DNA of 5,270 bases from Syntrophus sp. (in: bacteria) (GTDB taxonomy: Bacteria > Desulfobacterota > Syntrophia > Syntrophales > UBA8958): contig DMAT01000328.1 in NCBI GenBank assembly GCA_003451635.1, forward strand, positions 1,465 to 6,734. Direction: 5' to 3'. This document shows, piece after piece, positions 1 to 5,270 of this stretch (position 1 is its first letter; each line of letters starts with the position of its first letter). The notes under the pieces are model-generated. The model was not told where the DNA came from. It worked only from the letters and a program-made list of their open reading frames with translations, and did not search any database. The translations under genes and the position numbers were made by a program.

Positions 1-69
1 CACAGACGCTGCCTCTATGCATCAATCTCATCTTAATGAATGGTAGACTTTCTTTCAACCATTAACAGT

Positions 70-2070
70 CTATTTTTTGAGCCCCAGGATTTCCCGCGCC
101 TCGTCGGGCGTGGCCGGTTCAAAATCGAATTCTCCCATGATCCGTACCATCTTTTCCACCAGATCGCCGTTGCTCTTGGCCAGGACTCCCCGCTTCACAT
201 AGAGGTTGTCCTCCATGCCCACGCGGACGTGGCTCCCCAGGAAAAGGCCCTGGGTGCAGACGGGGAACTCGCCCCGGCCGGCGCCGATGACGGACCACTC
301 GTAGTTGCCCTTTCCGAAGATGCGCTCCGCTGTCGAAACCAGGTTGACAAGATCGTAGGGGCTGGACTGGATGCCGCCGAGGATTCCCGTGACGAACTGA
401 AGGTAAACAGGTAGTTTCACATAACCGGCCTGGACGAGATAGCCGCAGTTGTAAAGATGGCCGACGTCGTAAACCTCCAGCTCCGGTTTCGTGCCGTTTT
501 CCGCCATGATCGAGGTCATCTTGAAGAGATCGGCAAAGGTGTTCTGAAAGACGAAGCCCTTTGCCATCTCCATCATGGCCCCTTCCCAGGGGTACTTGAA
601 TTCCTTATATTTTTCGGCGATGGCAAAGACGCCCCAGTTCATGGACCCGAGGTTGCAGGAAGCCAGCTCTGGCTTGTAACGGGGAATGACGGAGGCCCGC
701 TGCTCCACCGTCATACCGGCGCCGCCGCCCGTGGTGATGCAGATGATCACGTCCTTGTTCTTGGCCCGGATCTTCTCGAAGATCTGATCGAAGATGTTCA
801 GGTCCGCCGTAGGCATGCCGTTCAGGGGATCACGGGCATGAATGTGAACCACTGCCGCGCCGGCATTGGCCGCATCGAGGGCATTCTGGGCAATCTGGTC
901 GGGGGTGATGGGCAGATACTCCGACATGGTGGGGATATGGATCGAACCGGTGATGGCGCAGGTGACGATCCGCTTGTGGGACGGAATTTTGCTTTTCGCC
1001 GCGTGCACTGCCGGGGCGCTGGAGACAGCGGGTCTGGTGGGCTCCGCCGGTCCCTCGGGGACTTCGGGGAGGACGAAGAGATCCAGGTTGGACATCTCCG
1101 GTTTCAGCTTGCCCTCTTGGCAGGCAGAAACGATTTCCACCACCTTGTCGTTCATGGGAGTGGCCACGCCTGCTTTTATCCCCATTTCCGCTACCTTGCC
1201 GTTGATCGTGTTTATTTCACAGGGAATGCCTTTTTCCAGGTCCTGGAGCATGCTCGCCTTGAGGGCGCGGTGGGGGCCGAAAGCCATTTGGTAGATCATG
1301 AAGGTCTTCTGCATCTGCTGTTGGTTGGCAAACCCCAGAATCCCGACGTCTATCCCCTGGATGGGGTCCGGTTTGACCCCCAGGGCGGCAACCACATGGA
1401 GGCACTCATTGGCGATGTGGGCGACACAGGCGAGGGCCTTGGGATTGTCCAGCACGTCCCCGTAAGTGCATCCCAGGGCCGCCGACATGCCGCTGAAGGT
1501 GGAGTTTACGAGGAGCTTGGTCCAGCGGATGCCCGTCAGTTTGTCGGTCAGAATGGGCAATCCGGCGGGCTCCAAAGCCTCATGCACCTTCTTGAGGCGT
1601 TCCGTCATCTTGCCGTCCAGTTCGCCGATGTCATAGGTCATCTTGTCCGCCGGGGAAGTCAACTGGGATACCCCCGGTCCGATCCAGGTGGCCCCCCAGC
1701 CGACGGCGGCGCCGATGGTCCGTTTGGCTTCCACATATTCGGCCACTGCGTCTTCGGGGAGACCGTTCTGCAGCGTCAGGACAATGCTCTCCCCATGAAG
1801 GTGGGGAACGATCTGGGGCAGGGAGATATGATTGTAGGTCGTCTTTACCAGGTAAAGGACCAGGTCGTAGGTTCCTTCCATCTGTGCCGGAGTGATCGCC
1901 TTGACCGGGACGGTCATTTCCAGAAATCCCACAATCTGAGCCCCTTTTTCATTCAGGGCCTTGACATGTTCCTCATTAGCGTCAACCATGGTGACGTCGC
2001 GACCGCCTTTAGCCAGCAGCGCCCCGATGATCGTACCCAGTGATCCCGCTCCAACAATAGCTATCTTCAT
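70..2070 (-). CDS. Ketopantoate reductase-like dehydrogenase fused to beta-keto acid cleavage enzyme (DUF849/BKACE)
   Basis: This 666-residue protein contains two complete enzymes. Residues 1-334 are a ketopantoate reductase (PanE/ApbA) fold. They show GAGSLG at 7-12, K76, QNG with N102, K185 and N189 in WTKLLVN, and S273 and E285 in the C-terminal helical domain, so the catalytic set appears intact. Residues 335-366 are a Pro/Ala/Ser-rich linker. Residues 367-666 are a BKACE TIM barrel, with HIHARD (H409 and H411, expected metal ligands) and HVRVGMEDN (R616, E620, D621, matching the catalytic Arg and metal-binding Glu of the lysine-fermentation enzyme Kce). BKACE enzymes convert a beta-keto acid plus acetyl-CoA into acetoacetate and a new acyl-CoA. 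The start is ATG, 8 nt after GGAGGT. The fusion is in frame throughout, with no stop or ribosome site at the junction. It is the last gene of the apparent operon in this window. The substrates of both halves are unknown. Family assignment is firm; coupling of the two activities is inferred. Confidence 0.93.
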   Translation of the reverse strand: MKIAIVGAGSLGTIIGALLAKGGRDVTMVDANEEHVKALNEKGAQIVGFLEMTVPVKAITPAQMEGTYDLVLYLVKTTYNHISLPQIVPHLHGESIVLTLQNGLPEDAVAEYVEAKRTIGAAVGWGATWIGPGVSQLTSPADKMTYDIGELDGKMTERLKKVHEALEPAGLPILTDKLTGIRWTKLLVNSTFSGMSAALGCTYGDVLDNPKALACVAHIANECLHVVAALGVKPDPIQGIDVGILGFANQQQMQKTFMIYQMAFGPHRALKASMLQDLEKGIPCEINTINGKVAEMGIKAGVATPMNDKVVEIVSACQEGKLKPEMSNLDLFVLPEVPEGPAEPTRPAVSSAPAVHAAKSKIPSHKRIVTCAITGSIHIPTMSEYLPITPDQIAQNALDAANAGAAVVHIHARDPLNGMPTADLNIFDQIFEKIRAKNKDVIICITTGGGAGMTVEQRASVIPRYKPELASCNLGSMNWGVFAIAEKYKEFKYPWEGAMMEMAKGFVFQNTFADLFKMTSIMAENGTKPELEVYDVGHLYNCGYLVQAGYVKLPVYLQFVTGILGGIQSSPYDLVNLVSTAERIFGKGNYEWSVIGAGRGEFPVCTQGLFLGSHVRVGMEDNLYVKRGVLAKSNGDLVEKMVRIMGEFDFEPATPDEAREILGLKK
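973..1068 (-). other. Interdomain linker of the dehydrogenase-BKACE fusion
   Basis: These codons (residues 335-366) join the end of the ketopantoate-reductase fold to the first beta strand of the BKACE barrel (RIVTCAITG). The stretch is rich in Pro, Ala, Ser and Glu and has little hydrophobic content, as expected of a flexible tether. There is no stop codon, no convincing Shine-Dalgarno site and no start codon that would give a separate BKACE product. This argues for a true fusion rather than two genes merged by a sequencing error. Confidence 0.75.
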
Positions 2071-2078
2071 TTGTTTGT

Positions 2079-2084
2079 ACCTCC
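2079..2084 (-). promoter_or_regulatory. Ribosome binding site of the fusion gene
   Basis: GGAGGT lies 8 nt before the ATG at 2070. It fixes the start of the fusion protein, whose first residues lead directly into the Rossmann motif. Confidence 0.85.
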
Positions 2085-2143
2085 GTGTATGGAAAATTTG
2101 TTTTTAATAGCCCTCTGCGGGCTTCGTTGTTTGTCGATTCACC

Positions 2144-3112
2144 TCAAACTTTATTTAGAAACTTGAGCAGCGCCAGGAGCCCGTCGTCGCGCCAGCGGGC
2201 GATTTCCTCGGGTGTTTTCCCCTGCTCTTCAGGCCGGTTGGCCATCTCCTTCAGGACCCCTTCCTGAGCCATGTCGGGCCAGGCCGGGGGCACCTTTTTC
2301 CAGTCCGCCATATCGGCCCACCACATCTCCACGGAAGGACCAATGTGTTGCATGATGCCCTTGATCCCGAAGGGTCCGCCCCCCAACTGATAGATCAGGT
2401 TCGGTCCCATCAGGGCGTAGCGCAGCCCCGGTCCGAAACAGACGGCCTTGTCGATATCCTCGACGGAGCAAACACCTTTAAGTACCAGATCGATGGCCTC
2501 CCGGTACAGGGCCACGCTCAGCCGGTTGGCGATGAACCCCAGGGCTTCCTTCTGCAGGATGATCGGTTCCTTCCCGAGCAATCGATAGAAGTCGTAGGCC
2601 AGTGTTAAGGCTGTTGGGGATGTTTTTTCTCCCTTGCTGATTTCGACCAGGGGAATGAGATGAGGGGGGTTGTAGGGATGAGCCCCCAGGCAGCGCTCGG
2701 GATGGGTGGAATCTTTGGCGATTTCCGTGATGAGGAGTCCCGAGGTGCTGCTGGCGAAAACCGCCTCCACCGGGGCATGGCGATCAACCTCGGCAAGGAG
2801 GGCCTGCTTTACGTCGTATTTTTCCGGGGCCGCCTCCTGGATGAACGGGACGTCCTTGACAGCCGTTTCCATACTGGTGGTGTAGCGCGCCAGACCCAGG
2901 GCCACGTTCATCTTTTCCTGGGTCAGGAGCCCTTTGTTTACCAGGTATTGCAGGTTTCCCCGGACCCGGTCCCGGGCGGTTTTAAGACATTCCTCGCTGA
3001 CGTCGTACACATGGACGGGCAGGCCCCGCCACAGGAAGTTTGTCGTCCAGCTCGAACCGATCATGCCGCTGCCCCCCAGGACGGCGACTTTTTTAATCTC
3101 AGATGCTTTCAC
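2144..3112 (-). CDS. NAD-dependent 3-hydroxy acid dehydrogenase, L-carnitine dehydrogenase / lambda-crystallin type
   Basis: This 322-residue protein belongs to the 3-hydroxyacyl-CoA dehydrogenase superfamily. The N-terminal Rossmann domain (about 6-185) has GSGMIG at 14-19 and ends strand beta-2 in D37, which points to NAD. The catalytic region shows SSTS at 121-124, H145 in HPYNPP and E157 in PLVE. GFIANRL at 192-198 opens the helical C-terminal domain. The form HPYNPPHLIPLVE and the segment FGPGLRYALMGP (226-237) resemble L-carnitine dehydrogenase and lambda-crystallin/L-gulonate 3-dehydrogenase, which oxidise free hydroxy acids rather than CoA esters. The likely reaction is 3-hydroxy acid to 3-keto acid, supplying the BKACE domain encoded 73 bp downstream. 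The start is GTG, chosen because GAGGAG lies 8 nt upstream and the Rossmann strand follows at once. A role on hydroxyacyl-CoA cannot be excluded, and the exact substrate is open. Confidence 0.88.
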   Translation of the reverse strand: MKASEIKKVAVLGGSGMIGSSWTTNFLWRGLPVHVYDVSEECLKTARDRVRGNLQYLVNKGLLTQEKMNVALGLARYTTSMETAVKDVPFIQEAAPEKYDVKQALLAEVDRHAPVEAVFASSTSGLLITEIAKDSTHPERCLGAHPYNPPHLIPLVEISKGEKTSPTALTLAYDFYRLLGKEPIILQKEALGFIANRLSVALYREAIDLVLKGVCSVEDIDKAVCFGPGLRYALMGPNLIYQLGGGPFGIKGIMQHIGPSVEMWWADMADWKKVPPAWPDMAQEGVLKEMANRPEEQGKTPEEIARWRDDGLLALLKFLNKV

Positions 3113-3120
3113 TTTCTTTT

Positions 3121-3126
3121 CTCCTC
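3121..3126 (-). promoter_or_regulatory. Ribosome binding site supporting a GTG start
   Basis: GAGGAG sits 8 nt before the GTG at 3112 and supports this non-ATG start for the hydroxy acid dehydrogenase. No other start codon near it has a comparable site and also preserves the Rossmann motif. Confidence 0.8.
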
Positions 3127-3178
3127 TAACAACCTTTTGATATCATGTCAATTTCGGAATGCCGGGATCGTTCTCGTC

Positions 3179-4486
3179 CTAGTAGATGAGGATGCCCAGG
3201 GGGATGACGATACACAGGGCCAACAGGGCCGACACAATATGGGCAAAGAACACATGCTTGTAAGCGTTCATGTGGGTCAGGCCGGCGACGGCGAGAAAGG
3301 TGATCACCACGCCGTTATGAGGCATGGCATCGAAACATCCGGAAGAAATGGTGGCGATCCGGTGGATCAGTTCGGGATTCAGCCCCATGGCCAGGTACTG
3401 TTTTGACAATGTCTCCAGGACGATTCCCAAACCGCCGGAAGCCGAACCGGTAATAGCGGCCATGATGTTGGTGGCGATGGATAGAGAAACAATGGGATTC
3501 ATCGGCAGGGTTAACAGCCAGGCGGAAACGACTTTGAAGCGGGCGGTTGCCGCCACGGCCATGCCGTAACCTACATCGGCGCAGGTGTTGACAATGGGGA
3601 TAACCGTATTCACGGCGCCCTTATTCAAGGAGTCCAGGATGTTGCTAAAGTTCTTCCAGAAAAACAGCAGACAGACGGCGGTCCCGCCGGATAGGGCCAA
3701 GACGGCATCGAGCTTGAAAAAGTTTAACATAACGATGACCACCACCATGGGAATGAGGCTGAGCCATACGTTGGGGAGTTTTTCCATCTTTGCCGCTGCC
3801 GAATCCCCTCCGATGATGCCAACCCCGGCCGGTGCGACATATCCCTCGCCCCGTTCCTGGTATTTTTTAATCTGGAACTTCGTATAAAAATAGGTGAAGA
3901 TAAGGACGACAATCGAGCCCACGATGCCGAGGATCGGGGCGGCCATCGGCGTGGAAGCCATGTATTTTGTCGGCATGATATTCAGGATCTGGGGAGAGCC
4001 GGGCATCATTGTCATGGTGATGGACCCGATGCCCAAGGCGAAGGAAATCGCAAAGAGGTGCCAGGGCATATTCAATTCCTTCCACATGGGACGGGCAATA
4101 GGAATCAGCGCGAAAACAACCACGAACAGACTCACGCCTCCGTAGGTCAGGACGATGCCGATCAAACCGGCGGCCATGATGACGCTCATGGGGCTATTGC
4201 GACCGGTAAGTTTCAGAATGCCTTCTCCCATGGCCCGGGCGGCGCCACTGTCCTCCATGAACTTGCCGAAGATTGAGCCTGCCAGGAAGAGGAGATAAAA
4301 CTTCCCTGCAAAACTGACAAACCCCTTCATGTATGGTCCCGTCAGCATGGGAAGAGGGTCCATGCTGGAAAACAGGGCGACCACAACAGCCGCCAGCGGT
4401 GCGATCACAATGATGTGCCATCCCCGGAGGGCCATCACGATGATCATTGCCAAAGAAATAATAATTCCTACAATACTCCAATCCAT
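3179..4486 (-). CDS. GntP-family permease (carboxylate / sugar-acid:H+ symporter)
   Basis: This 435-residue, very hydrophobic integral membrane protein has about 12 predicted membrane segments, roughly at 3-20, 23-40, 60-76, 101-130 (one or two), 143-160, 180-202, 237-258, 262-278, 290-313, 318-345, 391-404 and 411-433. A hydrophilic loop lies at about 203-236. GntP hallmarks are AGSIFGKFMEDSGAA (69-83), TYGGVSLFVVVFALIPIA (114-131), MMPGSPQILNIMPT (160-173) and DAMPHNGVVITFLAV (386-400). Length and topology are normal for the family, whose members carry gluconate, fructuronate, D-serine and hydroxybutyrate-like acids by proton symport. Being the first gene of the catabolic set, it most likely imports the substrate oxidised by the dehydrogenase 66 bp downstream. 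The ATG start follows a perfect Shine-Dalgarno site. Family assignment is strong; the cargo is not deducible from the sequence. Confidence 0.92.
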   Translation of the reverse strand: MDWSIVGIIISLAMIIVMALRGWHIIVIAPLAAVVVALFSSMDPLPMLTGPYMKGFVSFAGKFYLLFLAGSIFGKFMEDSGAARAMGEGILKLTGRNSPMSVIMAAGLIGIVLTYGGVSLFVVVFALIPIARPMWKELNMPWHLFAISFALGIGSITMTMMPGSPQILNIMPTKYMASTPMAAPILGIVGSIVVLIFTYFYTKFQIKKYQERGEGYVAPAGVGIIGGDSAAAKMEKLPNVWLSLIPMVVVIVMLNFFKLDAVLALSGGTAVCLLFFWKNFSNILDSLNKGAVNTVIPIVNTCADVGYGMAVAATARFKVVSAWLLTLPMNPIVSLSIATNIMAAITGSASGGLGIVLETLSKQYLAMGLNPELIHRIATISSGCFDAMPHNGVVITFLAVAGLTHMNAYKHVFFAHIVSALLALCIVIPLGILIY

Positions 4487-4493
4487 TTCACAT

Positions 4494-4500
4494 CCTCCTT
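4494..4500 (-). promoter_or_regulatory. Ribosome binding site of the GntP permease
   Basis: AAGGAGG, a full match to the anti-Shine-Dalgarno core, lies 7 nt before the ATG at 4486 and fixes the start of the permease. Confidence 0.88.
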
Positions 4501-4538
4501 CAATCTGTTGGATTTAGGCAGAATCTTTTTCCTGTCTG

Positions 4539-4546
4539 GTGTACAC
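4539..4546. promoter_or_regulatory. 8-bp palindrome GTGTACAC, possible operator half-site
   Basis: A perfect 8-bp palindrome lies about 50 bp upstream of the permease start, in the only gap here long enough to hold a promoter for the three catabolic genes. It might bind a dimeric regulator such as the adjacent LuxR-type protein. It is short enough to occur by chance, and no clear -35/-10 pair could be placed beside it. Confidence 0.2.
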
Positions 4547-4566
4547 TTTAGGATATGTCACAGAAA

Positions 4567-4598
4567 TGAAGCAATGGGGGGCGGACCCCATTCATTCA
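4567..4598 (-). terminator. Possible hairpin terminator or attenuator between regulator and permease
   Basis: An inverted repeat pairs AATGGGG (4573-4579) with CCCCATT (4586-4592) around a 6-nt loop. After a 2x2 internal loop it extends with TGAA (4567-4570) and TTCA (4595-4598). It begins 24 bp past the stop codon of the response regulator and ends about 80 bp before the permease start. The downstream sequence on the minus strand is T-rich but has no real U-tract. It may therefore be a weak terminator, a processing site or an attenuator, rather than a strong intrinsic terminator. Confidence 0.35.
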
Positions 4599-4621
4599 GG
4601 TGGGAACCCTACTTTGTTTGG

Positions 4622-5270
4622 CTAATTTTCCCAGAGGTCGGGATCGACGATTCCGATCTTGATGGCGTATTTCAAGAGGTCCAGGCGATCATGAACATCG
4701 AGTTTACTCATCAGGCTGGCGCGGTGTTTTTCCACGGTCTTCGGGCTGACACAGAGGATATTGGCAATCTGACTGGTGGAGCGGCCCTGGGCTACCAGAC
4801 GAAACACCTGCTGCTCCCGCTCGCTGAGGAGATCGTAACTGCGCACCGAGGGAACGCTTCGTTGCGAATGGAGATACTTTCCGATCACCTCCGCCTGTAG
4901 CCGGGAGCTGAGGAAATATTCGCCCCCATAGGCAGCGCGGATCGCATCGAGAATATCCCGGCTGGGAGAGGCTTTGAGGACATACCCCAGGGCCCCCGCC
5001 GCGAGGGCCTGCTGCACATAGGTTTCCTTGGCGTGCATGGACAGGACCACGACCTGTGAAGTGGGCACCGCCTCTCTGATGAGACCGATAACTTCGATGC
5101 CACTCAGCCGGGGCATGGCGATATCCAGAAGGATGACATCCGGTCGGAGCGCTTTGGCCTTCTCCAGGGCCTGCTGGCCGTCCTCGGCTTCGCCGGCCGG
5201 CTCCATGTCCGGCTGGTTCCTGAGAAGCTGTTGCAAACCATCCCGGACAATGGCATGGTCGTCGGCAATG
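4622..5270 (-). CDS. NarL/FixJ-family two-component response regulator (5'-partial)
   Basis: The reading frame stays open to the window edge, and the visible 215 residues begin IADDHAIVRDG. That is the acidic pocket near the N-terminus of a receiver domain, so only about five residues are missing. A TTG at 5236 is in frame but would delete this pocket, so it is not the start. Counting from the first complete codon, the receiver domain has D3/D4, the phospho-acceptor D49 in LLDIAMP, switch residue S77 in VVLSMHA and K99 in YVLKAS. A LuxR-type helix-turn-helix follows at about 147-207 (LLSEREQQVFRLVAQG ... SPKTVEKHRASLMSKL). It should be a cytoplasmic, phosphorylation-activated DNA-binding regulator. 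Its histidine kinase is presumably encoded just upstream, outside the window. Its position suggests that it may control the permease-dehydrogenase-BKACE genes, but no binding site proves this. Confidence 0.93.
   Translation of the reverse strand, partial: IADDHAIVRDGLQQLLRNQPDMEPAGEAEDGQQALEKAKALRPDVILLDIAMPRLSGIEVIGLIREAVPTSQVVVLSMHAKETYVQQALAAGALGYVLKASPSRDILDAIRAAYGGEYFLSSRLQAEVIGKYLHSQRSVPSVRSYDLLSEREQQVFRLVAQGRSTSQIANILCVSPKTVEKHRASLMSKLDVHDRLDLLKYAIKIGIVDPDLWEN

Noticed and set aside
44..78. Hairpin TAGACT...AGTCTA followed by six T on the plus strand, terminator-like
   Set aside because: The stem is only 6 bp, AT-rich and has a 17-nt loop. It overlaps the stop codon of the fusion gene and faces the wrong way to end it. 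No plus-strand gene is visible to use it. The rest of 1-69 shows nothing clear.
457..2043. Long open frame of 528 codons on the plus strand
   Set aside because: It lies wholly antisense to the fusion gene, whose two domains are clearly recognisable. Its translation is low-complexity (rich in Gly, His, Asp, Arg) with no known motif, as expected from codon bias in a GC-rich gene.
2109..2123. Short inverted repeat AGCCC-tctgc-GGGCT between the dehydrogenase and the fusion gene
   Set aside because: A 5-bp stem without a following U-tract on the minus strand is too weak to call a terminator, and the genes on both sides look co-transcribed.
3146..3151. Perfect TTGACA (-35 like) on the minus strand before the dehydrogenase
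   Set aside because: At 16-18 bp spacing the best hexamer is TAGAGG, which overlaps the ribosome site and is a poor -10. This is probably chance inside an operon gap.
2660..3406. Plus-strand open frame of 248 codons spanning the dehydrogenase and permease ends
   Set aside because: It is antisense to two well-supported genes, crosses their intergenic gap and shows no recognisable domain.
5234..5236. TTG as start codon of the response regulator
   Set aside because: The frame continues upstream to the window edge and encodes the conserved IADDH acidic pocket. Starting here would remove part of the receiver active site.

Overview
The window is about 5.3 kb, with all supported genes on the minus strand. 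Transcription therefore runs from right to left. It looks like a bacterial catabolic gene cluster of moderately high GC. The gene types (GntP permease, beta-keto acid cleavage enzyme, NarL/FixJ regulator) and the strong GGAGG ribosome binding sites would fit a proteobacterium or Desulfobacterota-type anaerobe. No single gene fixes the taxon, so this is a weak inference.

In transcription order, 5270-4622 holds a NarL/FixJ-type response regulator that lacks only its first few residues at the window edge. A 135-bp gap follows, with an imperfect hairpin and an 8-bp palindrome. Then come 4486-3179, a GntP-family carboxylate/sugar-acid permease; 3112-2144, a GTG-started NAD-dependent 3-hydroxy acid dehydrogenase of the L-carnitine dehydrogenase / lambda-crystallin type; and 2070-70, a 666-residue two-domain protein. 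That protein joins a ketopantoate-reductase-like dehydrogenase to a DUF849 beta-keto acid cleavage enzyme (BKACE). The last three genes are separated by 66 and 73 bp, each has a clear Shine-Dalgarno site, and they probably form one operon.

The cassette reads as a small uptake-and-degradation route. The permease imports a hydroxy or keto carboxylate, a dehydrogenase makes a beta-keto acid, and BKACE exchanges it with acetyl-CoA to give acetoacetate plus a new acyl-CoA. The pairing of a carnitine-dehydrogenase-like enzyme with BKACE is the logic of aerobic carnitine degradation, but the substrate here is not fixed by the sequence. The most unusual feature is the fusion of a ketopantoate-reductase fold to BKACE through a Pro/Ala-rich linker. 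The dehydrogenase half keeps the family's catalytic residues but carries an acidic residue at the end of strand beta-2, which suggests NAD(H) and a catabolic role rather than pantothenate synthesis.
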